Below, one piece after another: positions 1-6,209 of a stretch of DNA of 11,209 nt (position 1 is its first letter; each line of letters starts with the position of its first letter). The translations under genes and the position numbers were made by a program. Where the stretch lies: assembly GCA_012271225.1 (NCBI GenBank), contig JAAXGS010000042.1, positions 1 through 11,209 on the forward strand, in the 5' to 3' direction. The notes under the pieces are model-generated. The model worked only from the letters and a program-made list of their open reading frames with translations. It was not told where the DNA came from and did not search any database. Source of the stretch: Dehalococcoidia bacterium. Lineage in GTDB: Bacteria; Chloroflexota; Dehalococcoidia; UBA6926.

Positions 1-891
1 GTCAAGGGCCGCGCCCTGCTGGCGCTGGGACGGCCCGCCGATGCGCTGACCGCCCTGCAGGACGCCCTGCTCCAGCGCCCGGACCACGTGGAGGCGCTGG
101 TCTATCGAGGCTTGGTCCTCAATCAGCTTGACCGACTGGATGACGCGCTGGGATCGTATGACCTGGCCCTGCAGTTGGTGGAGCGGCACCCGGACGCCCA
201 CCACGGGCGCGGCATCGTGCTCTACCGCAAGGACCTGCTGGGCGACGCCCTGCGGGAGTTTGAGCGCGCCATGGAGATTGAGCCGCGCCACGCGGACGCG
301 GAGAACAGCCGCGGCAACGTCCACATGGAGCTGCAGGAGTATGACGCCGCGCTCCGCTCCTATGACCGCGTGCTCAGGCTGCGGCCGGATGATCCGGACG
401 CGCTGAACAATCGAGGCAATGCGCTGGCGCAGATGCGGAGGACGATGGAGGCGCTGGACTCCTTTGACGCCGCCGCCCGCGTCGCGCCGGATCATGCGGA
501 TGCGCTGTACAACCGCGGCGTCGCCTTTGCGGATGTCGGGATGCTGTCGCAGGCGTTGGATTCCCTGAACGCCGCCGTTCAGGCGCGGCCGGATGATGCG
601 GCGGAGGCGCTGTTTTGGTGCGCCCGCGTGCTGGGGCGTCAGGGCCGGGGGGAGGCGGCGCTGGAGGCGCTGCGCGCCGCCGTGTCGGCGGATGAGGAGG
701 CGCGCGGCTGGATCTGGGGGCAGGAGGATTTTTCCATTCTGGAGCGGCACCCCTCACTGGGCCGCGCGTATCAGGCGCTGATTCGCGGGCGGGATACAGC
801 GTCGCCGGCAACATCAACATCCCCGCTACCGCCATCCCCGCTATCCCGGCAGGAGATCACCGACTTTTGGGATGAAGAAGAAGATGAGTGA
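1..891 (+). CDS. TPR-repeat protein, 5' end outside the window
   Basis: The frame is open from the first base, so this is the C-terminal 296 residues of a longer protein; the internal GTG at 88 lies inside a repeat and is unlikely to be the start. About six or seven 34-residue tetratricopeptide repeats are visible, each with the usual small/aromatic pattern (for example G-x-Y-x-x-A-L and a D-P/P-D-x-x-A-L turn). They form a helical scaffold for protein-protein contacts. After the last repeat comes a W-x-W-G-Q-E-D-F segment and a helix ending near A-Y-Q-A-L-I, then a Ser/Pro/Thr-rich linker and a strongly acidic end (DFWDEEEDE). No catalytic domain is seen in this part; one may lie upstream. 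It converges on the NYN gene with a 72-bp gap and no clear terminator. Partner and pathway cannot be told from the sequence. Confidence 0.85.
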   Translation, partial: VKGRALLALGRPADALTALQDALLQRPDHVEALVYRGLVLNQLDRLDDALGSYDLALQLVERHPDAHHGRGIVLYRKDLLGDALREFERAMEIEPRHADAENSRGNVHMELQEYDAALRSYDRVLRLRPDDPDALNNRGNALAQMRRTMEALDSFDAAARVAPDHADALYNRGVAFADVGMLSQALDSLNAAVQARPDDAAEALFWCARVLGRQGRGEAALEALRAAVSADEEARGWIWGQEDFSILERHPSLGRAYQALIRGRDTASPATSTSPLPPSPLSRQEITDFWDEEEDE

Positions 892-963
892 CGTACGTCA
901 AGCGCTGCGTCGCCGCGTGTATTGTCACTAACGCCTTCTTTGTCTGCTTGGCGGTTCTGAAAG

Positions 964-1605
964 TTACCATCCCTCCGGCTTGGTGATTTCTCCAACGACG
1001 TCCCTCAATGTATCGGGAAATTGACTTCGTCTCAGGTGGCTTTTCCATAAGCGCTTGACATAAGTCGCGCTGTCGGCCAACTCTCTGGGGCTGGTATTCC
1101 TGGGGTCAGGATTGACGAGAGTCACACGAAGACCGAGGTCGTCCCGCACGTACCGCATCGCGCTGGAGAAGTCCGCATCGTTGGATATGACGACCGCCTG
1201 CTCGTATTTTTTGTTGAACCCATCGACCAGGAGACGCGTCGCAAGGTTCACGTCGGACCCCTTCTCCTCCGAATCCCTGACCAGGACGTGAGCGGGCAGC
1301 CCAGGCGCCGGTTCCGCCAGAGGACGGCGCTTGGTACCGGAGCGAAAGGCGCCGTAGTAAGCTTGGAGGCCCGGCAGCGTCTCCAACGCCCTCAGGTAGA
1401 TGAGTTGACGCTGAGCTTGGCCGGGGTTGCCGGGGCGTGCGTCAAGTAGAGCGGTGAAGTAGCAGACATCTTGAATGGTGTCATGAGGAAAGAGGGTCTC
1501 GGCGAGCTTCCGCAGGTCCAACCACTTGAACGGAGTGCTCCTCACGGCACGGTAGTACAGGTTGAAGCCGTCTATGTACAGGTTGGTGATCAAGGGTGCC
1601 CTCAT
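964..1605 (-). CDS. NYN-domain (PIN-like) ribonuclease, LabA/DUF88 type
   Basis: A 213-residue protein that is essentially one NYN domain, a metal-dependent PIN-like RNase fold. Visible acidic signature: D12 in YIDGFNLYY, D118 in EKGSDVNLA, and D143/D145 in VVISNDADF, the usual carboxylate cluster that holds Mg2+/Mn2+. The C-terminal 30 residues are basic and may bind RNA. I chose ATG 1605 because family members typically begin a few residues before Y-I-D-G-F-N. The longer frame from GTG 1674 would translate the upstream hairpin repeat as 23 extra residues. No Shine-Dalgarno sequence precedes ATG 1605: a 10-bp hairpin ends only 9 nt before it, so translation may be leader-controlled. Base composition looks lower in G+C than the neighbouring metabolic genes, hinting at acquisition. 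NYN proteins include RNA-processing enzymes and toxins; the substrate is unknown. Confidence 0.85.
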   Translation of the reverse strand: MRAPLITNLYIDGFNLYYRAVRSTPFKWLDLRKLAETLFPHDTIQDVCYFTALLDARPGNPGQAQRQLIYLRALETLPGLQAYYGAFRSGTKRRPLAEPAPGLPAHVLVRDSEEKGSDVNLATRLLVDGFNKKYEQAVVISNDADFSSAMRYVRDDLGLRVTLVNPDPRNTSPRELADSATYVKRLWKSHLRRSQFPDTLRDVVGEITKPEGW

Positions 1606-1606
1606 A

Positions 1607-1669
1607 CAAAGACAGAGACCGCCCGTTAGGGCGGTCTCGACCCTACCGTCGAATCGATAGGGGCGGTAA
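1607..1669 (-). repeat. 63-bp structured repeat, copy 1 (leader of NYN gene)
   Basis: It is identical to the copy at 1707-1769 except at one base (C at 1624, T at 1724). Read on the minus strand it begins TTACCGCCCC and ends with a hairpin and TGTCTTTG, three bases before the NYN ATG. It contains a 10-bp GC-rich stem with a 4-nt loop (1615-1638) and an upstream segment that can form T-A-C-C-G/C-G-G-T-A or C-C-C-T-A/T-A-G-G-G pairings. It may be a leader RNA, a small RNA or a dispersed palindromic element. Confidence 0.85.
1615..1638 (-). terminator. Terminator/attenuator-like hairpin just before the NYN start
   Basis: Perfect inverted repeat GAGACCGCCC / GGGCGGTCTC closed by a 4-base loop (GTTA on plus, TAAC on minus). 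On the minus strand it is followed by TGTCTTTGT and then ATG. The T content follows the stem only in the minus direction, so it would act on transcription towards the NYN gene. The T run is interrupted, so termination may be partial. U-A-A-C fits the stable UNAC tetraloop family, which also favours a minus-strand RNA. The same stem could instead block ribosome loading. Confidence 0.55.
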
Positions 1670-1674
1670 TTCAC

Positions 1675-1703
1675 ACGGTATCACGAGCAACTGCGGCTGT
1701 CAA
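1675..1703 (-). promoter_or_regulatory. Candidate promoter in the spacer between the two repeats
   Basis: On the minus strand there is a perfect -35 hexamer TTGACA (1703-1698), a 17-base spacer and TACCGT (1680-1675), which matches the -10 consensus at only 3 of 6 positions. The expected transcription start is near 1668, at the first bases of repeat copy 1, so the transcript would begin with that repeat and run into the NYN gene. The weak -10 is the main doubt. Part of the flank of copy 2 resembles this -10 (TACTGT at 1780-1775) but lacks a good -35. Confidence 0.45.
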
Positions 1704-1706
1704 CAG

Positions 1707-1769
1707 CAAAGACAGAGACCGCCTGTTAGGGCGGTCTCGACCCTACCGTCGAATCGATAGGGGCGGTAA
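1707..1769 (-). repeat. 63-bp structured repeat, copy 2
   Basis: Second copy of the element at 1607-1669, in the same orientation, with 62 of 63 bases identical and an exact 100-bp period. The single difference lies at the top of the hairpin stem. On the minus strand its 3' end runs almost directly into the TTGACA of the candidate promoter, so the arrangement is hairpin, promoter, hairpin, nuclease. Confidence 0.85.
1715..1738 (-). terminator. Second terminator-like hairpin (copy 2)
   Basis: The stem GAGACCGCC / GGCGGTCTC is 9 perfect pairs with the same GTTA/TAAC core. The tenth pair is T opposite G on plus, which is A opposite C on minus. On the minus strand TGTCTTTG follows. It would insulate the downstream promoter from transcription entering from above, or end a short RNA made from copy 2. 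Confidence 0.4.
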
Positions 1770-1795
1770 CGGAAACAGTACTACGTCCGAGCTAA

Positions 1796-1900
1796 AACCC
1801 CGCGCTGTTTGACTCTCCGCAGGTGCTGCGCAAGGAGAGCGCGGCGCGGGAGTGGTGCCGCAAGCGAAATATGGAATACGTGCTGGCGACGCAAGACTAA
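1796..1900 (+). pseudogene. Startless 3' gene remnant, perhaps of a helicase/restriction-type protein
   Basis: An open frame of about 34 codons runs from just after a stop at 1793 to TAA at 1898. It has no start with a ribosome binding site. Its peptide ends QVLRKESAAREWCRKRNMEY-VLATQD. The charged helix followed by A-A-R-E-W-C and Y-V-L resembles the C-terminal tail of large SNF2/type III restriction-like helicases as I remember them. The body of such a gene would lie where the hairpin repeats now are, so this would be a deletion scar. The fragment is too short to be sure: it could be chance coding in G+C-rich DNA. It meets the small membrane ORF tail to tail with a 3-base overlap. Confidence 0.3.
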
Positions 1901-2052
1901 TCCCCATCCCCCCGACGCCGTTGCAGCGCAATGGTCAAGGCCACTCCAAGCGCCGTGCCCAGCACAATCCCCAGCCACAGCGGCCCCACTGCCATGCCAT
2001 ACGTCAGGCCGACGGCAATCCCAATGGCGATGCCGACGATATTCAGAGCCAC
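1897..2052 (-). CDS. Possible small two-helix membrane protein (51 aa)
   Basis: This short frame begins at GTG 2052 and ends at TAG 1897. It encodes two hydrophobic, glycine-rich segments (about residues 4-22, N-I-V-G-I-A-I-G-I-A-V-G, and 24-43, P-L-W-L-G-I-V-L-G-T-A-L-G), followed by a positive tail QRRRGDGD. Regular small-x3-small spacing suggests tightly packed membrane helices with the Arg-rich end in the cytoplasm. No Shine-Dalgarno sequence is obvious and there is an in-frame stop a few codons upstream, so it either starts at GTG or is the remaining end of a longer gene. It lies 67 bp downstream of the crotonase stop on the same strand and could share its transcript. The amphipathic pattern is too regular to look like noise, but function is unknown. 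Confidence 0.5.
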   Translation of the reverse strand: MALNIVGIAIGIAVGLTYGMAVGPLWLGIVLGTALGVALTIALQRRRGDGD

Positions 2053-2119
2053 GCGGGCACGTTCAGATGGTCATTCAGCGCGTCGGATCGATCCCACTTG
2101 CGCGTGAAGGACAGCCCGC

Positions 2120-3028
2120 CTACCCCCCGCTTTCCCGCGCGGCCTGTTCCTCCTCTGCCGTGCGGCCGTGGTAGCGGGCGTCCCGTTCATTCCGGAACGC
2201 CTCCCAGCCGCGCTCCTGCAGCACCTGCAGCCGCTCCCGCGTCTCCGTGTCCTGCTGTGATGATTTCCACAGATCGGCGAACGCCGGCTCATCGCGGTAG
2301 CTCAGCGCGGCGCGGAACCCGCCGATCTCATATGACCGGTTGATCAACGCCTTGTTCATCCTGACCGTCGCGGCGGGCAGCGCGGCGATGCGCCGCGCGA
2401 TGGACAGCGCCTCCTCCATCACCTTGTCCGCCGGCGCGACGCGATTGACCAGTCCCATGGCGAGCGCCTCACGCGCATCGACCATATCGCCCAGCAGCAG
2501 GATCTCCTTGGCGCGCTTGAGGGTGACCACGTACGGCGTCATCAGCACCGGCGGGCCGTAGCCGTGCCGAATCTGAATCTCACCCACGCGCGCGTCCTCC
2601 GCCAGAACCGTGAAATCGCACACCCCGGCAAGCTCAAACGCCAGGCCGATGGCGTAGCCGTGCACGGCGGCAATAACGGGCTTGCCCAGTTCCCACACGG
2701 CCATGTGCGCCGCGCCGGGCGAGGCGCGGTCCAGCGATTCATCGTTGGCCAGGATGCGCTGCGAGGACTCCGTGATGTCGCCCCCGGCGGAGAAGGCGCG
2801 TCCTGCGCCACGCAGGATGACCGCGCGAACGTCATCGTCCGCGTCCGCGGTCGCCAGCGCCTCGCGCAGGGCCTCTGTCATCGCGCCGTTGATGGCGTTC
2901 AGGACGGTGGGGCGATGCAGCGTGATGACGGCGATGCCCTCCGCCGTCTTCTCATACAGCACCGGCGTGCCGTTGCTGCCGTCGTCGATGGGGGCGTCGT
3001 CCGGCGCGGGCCGGTTCTCCTGTGTCAT
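2120..3028 (-). CDS. Enoyl-CoA hydratase/isomerase family (crotonase) protein
   Basis: A 302-residue crotonase-fold protein, about 40 residues longer than the usual 260 because of a polar N-terminal extension (residues 1-20) and a charged C-terminal tail. The CoA/oxyanion-hole segments are present: GRAFSAGGDI (76-85) and HGYAIGLAFELAGVCD (123-138). In classical enoyl-CoA hydratase two glutamates act on water. E132 aligns with the first, but the second position (the E of G-Q-P-E) aligns with Q152 in GEIQIRHG. It may therefore be an isomerase, a hydrolase/lyase or a hydratase with altered chemistry; the substrate is unknown. The start is supported by AAGGAG (3039-3044) 10 nt before ATG. Such proteins act in the cytoplasm in fatty-acid or aromatic acyl-CoA breakdown. 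No second gene of a beta-oxidation operon sits beside it. Confidence 0.9.
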   Translation of the reverse strand: MTQENRPAPDDAPIDDGSNGTPVLYEKTAEGIAVITLHRPTVLNAINGAMTEALREALATADADDDVRAVILRGAGRAFSAGGDITESSQRILANDESLDRASPGAAHMAVWELGKPVIAAVHGYAIGLAFELAGVCDFTVLAEDARVGEIQIRHGYGPPVLMTPYVVTLKRAKEILLLGDMVDAREALAMGLVNRVAPADKVMEEALSIARRIAALPAATVRMNKALINRSYEIGGFRAALSYRDEPAFADLWKSSQQDTETRERLQVLQERGWEAFRNERDARYHGRTAEEEQAARESGG

Positions 3029-3038
3029 TGCGCGTGTT

Positions 3039-3044
3039 CTCCTT
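3039..3044 (-). promoter_or_regulatory. Ribosome binding site of the crotonase
   Basis: AAGGAG on the minus strand, 10 nt before ATG 3028. It supports the N-terminally extended start rather than an internal one. Confidence 0.65.
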
Positions 3045-3113
3045 GTCGCTGATGCGTTGTGAGCTGCAGATCGCCGTATCGTATCCGCGATTGTAGCAGA
3101 GGGCGGCGGGGAT

Positions 3114-3132
3114 GCGGCGCTGGACGCGCCGC
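3114..3132 (-). terminator. Hairpin after the lipoprotein gene
   Basis: A perfect 7-bp inverted repeat GCGGCGC / GCGCCGC with a 5-base loop, 8 bp beyond the lipoprotein stop. There is no T run on either side, so intrinsic termination is doubtful. It is the only strong structure in the 112-bp gap between this stop and the crotonase start. Confidence 0.3.
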
Positions 3133-3140
3133 GGGAGCGG

Positions 3141-5939
3141 CTAGCCCCTGACGCTCAGGCGGTAGCTGCCAATGAGGTCCCGGTTGCCCTCAATGGCGAC
3201 GTAGTAGGTGCCGGATTCCTGCGGGGTCCAGTAGCGGGAGTGCCCCTCCCATTCCTCCCAGTGCCTGTTGTGGATCCAGTTTGAGGGGGCCGTGCCATCG
3301 GGCTTGTAGAGCTTGACGCGGTACTCCTCCAGGGAGACCTTGTTGATGTCCACAAAGTATCTGCGGCCCGCGACTGCCTCAAACGCGAAGTAGTCGATAT
3401 CGAAGTCATCCTCAATCCTCGCGCGGACCGTGCCGCCGGTGGATATGGCCGTCGCGGAATCAATGCTGTCGCCGTGGTCGTCCGGAACATCGGGGACGTG
3501 GGTGAATTCCAGTTGATATGGTCCGGATTCTCCCGCGGAGTTGATCAGGGCAACATAGAAATAGGGGGTGGTGCCCGCGACCCACTGCAGGTGCGTGCCG
3601 GTCTCATTGACGTAGCGGGCCTTGTGGTCAAAGTACGCCTTCCCGCTGGGCATGAAGAGTTGGAGCGCGTAGAGCGGGAGTGGGCGGTCGACGTCGATCC
3701 TGTATTTCTCGCCCCTCTGCATGGGCAACTTGAAGTAGTCAATATCAAATGTGTAGTCCATCGCGCCCTCGATGACCGTATTCGCCTCTATTGGGAATGC
3801 TGCCCCCGGTTCGTCGCCGTGCGCGTCCGGCGTCTCCGGTGTGTCAATACCCGGGAAGCCGCCGTGCAGCCGCTCATACAACCTGTTGAATTCATCTCGT
3901 TTGTCCGGCGGCGTGTGTGACAGAAACGTCTCATAGATATCCTGTTCTGTCAGGGATCGTGAATCGTATGTACTGCCGCCCCTCAGATGATCGCCCTGCG
4001 TGGTGGTCTGCACATAGAGTTCCCGGAGAGCGCCGACGGCGGTTTCCTGTCCAATGTCCTCATAGACGGAGAGCAGGAAGTATTCGCCAATGGGATAGAT
4101 ACAGGTTTCACGATCGTAGCCGGGCCGGGCGGCGATGTAGTTGTAATGGCGAATGCTGCCGTATCCGGTTCCGAGACAGAATGCGTCCTCTGTCTCCATT
4201 TCCGTGCGGCGCTCGAGCATGCTGGGGCCGACCGTATTCTCATAGACGTGGTCCCTGATGAACTGAGCCCCGCCTTCAACCAGCCAACCCTGCGTGAAGT
4301 TGTGGCCGCCCAGATAGTAATGCGCGACCTCATGCGGGACGCGATGGTGCGTCCACTCATTCTCATCAAGGACGAAGTAAGGCCCATAGTGACAGTTGCA
4401 TTGGCCATAGACGCCGGCGTCCGGCTCAAGGACCAGCAATAAAACGTCCGTCCTGGGGAAGGGCGCGCCCAGAAACTCTTCCTCCAGGCGCACGGCCGCC
4501 TCGAGAGTATTGAGCAACTCTTCTCCATAGAGCGAGAAGGCATTGCGGACGACCCACAGCGTCACATCTCCCGCCAGGGGCAGAGTGATCTGCCTGGTGC
4601 GAATGTCATGTTCATGGATGAGAGAATCGACCAAGGGCTCATTGGTGGAGAACCAGGTGAGGAAGAAGATCAGGACGGCCTCGTCATCGGTGATACCGTC
4701 GGCTGCCCAGTCCGGCGGAATGTTGTCGATAGCATAATTGGGGGGCAGTGTTGTGCCTACTACGTCCACAAGAAAGGCTGACAAATCGTCCTCGCGGGGC
4801 TGCGCCCACTGGAGGATGGCGCGGGCAAGCGAGCCCTCTGGCGTTGTGGTCAGTATGAAATACGTACTCATCTCTGCCCGTGATATGCCGTCCGTTATCC
4901 AGGGCTCCGTCAGCAGCTCCGTGGCGTGTTCCGCCTGAACCGAAGACGCGGAACTGTGCACGACCAGCAAGTTGGTCAGCCTCTCCATAAACTCCTGCTC
5001 GATTTCGTTCGGTCCATCGGCCAGCCAGGGCATTTCCAAGAAGGTCGTGGAGATGGCGAAGCGCTGCATTCTGGCCAGTCTCAGGAACACGTCGCCGATG
5101 ATGTCCCACTCGCGCTCCCCCTCTATGCCGTCGATGATCCATGGCTGAGCCAGGAGCGTCTCGCCAAGCTCCTGCTGAGCGGGGGTTATGCCGTCAGTCC
5201 CCCACACTACCGCATCCAGACCGACTATGAACTCAAACTCATCCTCGTTCAGGTCATCGGCCAGCCAGGGCATTGCAAGGAGGTCTTCGGCAAGCTCCGC
5301 GTCATGCAGCTCGAACAGGGGAATAAACCCGAATATCAGGGCGTCCACTTCGAACCCCGTTATGTCGTCCTGTATCCAGGGCAGGCTCAGAAGAGCCTCG
5401 ACGCGATCGCGGTAAACGGAAAGTTGGGCGGGCGTCCCGGTGGAGTAGGTCTGCAGCTGGCGGATAAACTCACGTTCGGTGCGACCAAGGCCATCGGCCA
5501 TCCAGGGCATTTCCGGGAGGGTCGGCGAAAGGTCACCCGCCGCAGCGCCAATGAAGGTGATGTGAGACGTCTCAATCAGATCTACGCCATCGGCAACCCA
5601 TGGCAGCAGGGCAATCCCCTCAGCAACCTGTCGGTTCTCTCTCCATAGGTCGGAGAGCTGCGTTGCGACACTTGCATGGCCGCGGTCCGGGGGATTTGCA
5701 TACCAGGGGAGCAGGGCGCCCAACCGTTCCGCGGCCGGATCGTAGGGCGTTGGCGTTGGCGTGGCTGTGGCCGTCGCGGTTGGCGTGGGCGTCTGCGATG
5801 GGGCGGTTGCTGTTGGAGCCACTGCGGGGGTGGGAGCCGGCGTTTCAGAGCACGCCAGGATACCTGCGGCGCAGAGGATGAGGGCGACCGCCAGCGCCCA
5901 CTTCACGCGTGTACGGAACCGGCCGGTGAAACGTTCCAC
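3141..5939 (-). CDS. Secreted lipoprotein: PW-repeats, HExxH metalloprotease, two PPC domains
   Basis: A 932-residue protein from GTG 5939, chosen because GGAGG lies 6 nt upstream and it gives a normal signal peptide; ATG 6029 would add 30 residues. Order: basic n-region, hydrophobic core and lipobox ILAC with Cys30; a Pro/Thr linker (33-65); about nine degenerate repeats around P-W-x-x-D-G-I/L (78-416); a metalloprotease-like domain (about 445-690); two PPC-type beta-sandwiches (about 704-812 and 820-930), each with F-D-I-D-Y-F. Zinc motif HEVAHYY (H536, E537, H540) is followed by WLVEGG, where E555 is the likely third ligand, a gluzincin-like pattern. Cysteines at 514, 516, 588 and 613 could form disulfides, fitting an exported protein. 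It is probably anchored on the outer face of the membrane. PPC domains usually accompany secreted peptidases. The role of the repeats is unknown. Confidence 0.9.
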   Translation of the reverse strand: MERFTGRFRTRVKWALAVALILCAAGILACSETPAPTPAVAPTATAPSQTPTPTATATATPTPTPYDPAAERLGALLPWYANPPDRGHASVATQLSDLWRENRQVAEGIALLPWVADGVDLIETSHITFIGAAAGDLSPTLPEMPWMADGLGRTEREFIRQLQTYSTGTPAQLSVYRDRVEALLSLPWIQDDITGFEVDALIFGFIPLFELHDAELAEDLLAMPWLADDLNEDEFEFIVGLDAVVWGTDGITPAQQELGETLLAQPWIIDGIEGEREWDIIGDVFLRLARMQRFAISTTFLEMPWLADGPNEIEQEFMERLTNLLVVHSSASSVQAEHATELLTEPWITDGISRAEMSTYFILTTTPEGSLARAILQWAQPREDDLSAFLVDVVGTTLPPNYAIDNIPPDWAADGITDDEAVLIFFLTWFSTNEPLVDSLIHEHDIRTRQITLPLAGDVTLWVVRNAFSLYGEELLNTLEAAVRLEEEFLGAPFPRTDVLLLVLEPDAGVYGQCNCHYGPYFVLDENEWTHHRVPHEVAHYYLGGHNFTQGWLVEGGAQFIRDHVYENTVGPSMLERRTEMETEDAFCLGTGYGSIRHYNYIAARPGYDRETCIYPIGEYFLLSVYEDIGQETAVGALRELYVQTTTQGDHLRGGSTYDSRSLTEQDIYETFLSHTPPDKRDEFNRLYERLHGGFPGIDTPETPDAHGDEPGAAFPIEANTVIEGAMDYTFDIDYFKLPMQRGEKYRIDVDRPLPLYALQLFMPSGKAYFDHKARYVNETGTHLQWVAGTTPYFYVALINSAGESGPYQLEFTHVPDVPDDHGDSIDSATAISTGGTVRARIEDDFDIDYFAFEAVAGRRYFVDINKVSLEEYRVKLYKPDGTAPSNWIHNRHWEEWEGHSRYWTPQESGTYYVAIEGNRDLIGSYRLSVRG
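4692..5708 (-). repeat. Protein-level PW-x-x-D-G repeat region in the lipoprotein
   Basis: Repeat cores begin at residues 78, 113, 145, 187, 224, 266, 304 and 346, with a divergent one near 411. Spacing is 32-42 residues. The consensus is L-L-x-x-P-W-(V/M/I/L)-x-D-(G/D)-(I/L)-x-x-x-E followed by a helix. The repeats have diverged in DNA sequence, so duplication is old and the unit is kept by selection on the protein. The first and last copies are the least conserved. Confidence 0.75.
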
Positions 5940-5945
5940 CTCGCC

Positions 5946-5950
5946 CCTCC
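5946..5950 (-). promoter_or_regulatory. Ribosome binding site that decides the lipoprotein start
   Basis: GGAGG on the minus strand, 6 nt before GTG 5939. The longer in-frame ATGs at 6029 and 6008 have no comparable site and would put about 30 extra hydrophilic residues ahead of the signal peptide. Confidence 0.6.
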
Positions 5951-6209
5951 GAATGGCGGTTTCGGTTGCGACCGCGCGCCGTTTCCGCGGCGCCTGTGAC
6001 GCCCCCATTATGCCACGCGCTCCGGCCATCGGACGCCGCGCGCCTCATCAGGCTGCGGGATGACGGCGGATCACGCTTGCGCCATCGCGCCGTTTGGGGG
6101 AATATTGCCCTGTCCGGCGCGCGCGGCTGCCTCATCCGGGCGGCGCTGCCGGCGCCGGGCGCCGACGGGTCGGTTTTGGCTGGACGGATAGCCGAGGAGG
6201 GGGAGGACG
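5951..6209 (+). promoter_or_regulatory. Divergent intergenic region between lipoprotein and dehydratase
   Basis: About 260 bp must hold the promoters of both divergent genes. It is very G+C-rich. The only A+T island is TTTGGGGGAATATTG (about 6097-6111), a possible -10 area without a good -35. A short inverted repeat CGGCGC / GCGCCG with a 3-base loop lies near 6149-6163. AGGAGG (6195-6200) is 9 nt before ATG 6210 and is the dehydratase ribosome binding site. Promoters cannot be placed with confidence. Confidence 0.35.

Noticed and set aside
892..963. Imperfect AACGCC...GGCGGTT stem between the TPR and NYN genes
   Set aside because: Not a perfect stem and no T run; too weak to call a terminator.
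1606..1674. N-terminal extension of the NYN protein from GTG 1674
   Set aside because: It would translate the hairpin repeat, and the family normally starts just before Y-I-D-G-F-N; ATG 1605 fits better.
1607..1769. CRISPR-like reading of the two repeats with a 37-bp spacer
   Set aside because: Only two copies, the repeat (63 bp) is longer than CRISPR repeats, there are no cas genes, and the spacer holds a promoter-like sequence.
2043..2119. Minus-strand reading after the crotonase stop (GLSFTRKWDRSDALNDHL...) ending at TGA 2043
   Set aside because: Looks protein-like, but it is about 25 codons, has no good start and overlaps the start of the small membrane ORF; it may be a remnant.
1809..2343. 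Plus-strand ORFs of 121 and 163 codons
   Set aside because: They run antisense through the crotonase 3' end and the small membrane ORF, with low-complexity Arg/Pro/Ala composition typical of shadow frames.
4926..5648. 240-codon plus-strand ORF inside the lipoprotein gene
   Set aside because: Antisense shadow: it contains G-Q-P-G-H repeats that are the reverse reading of the PW repeats, with no supporting start.
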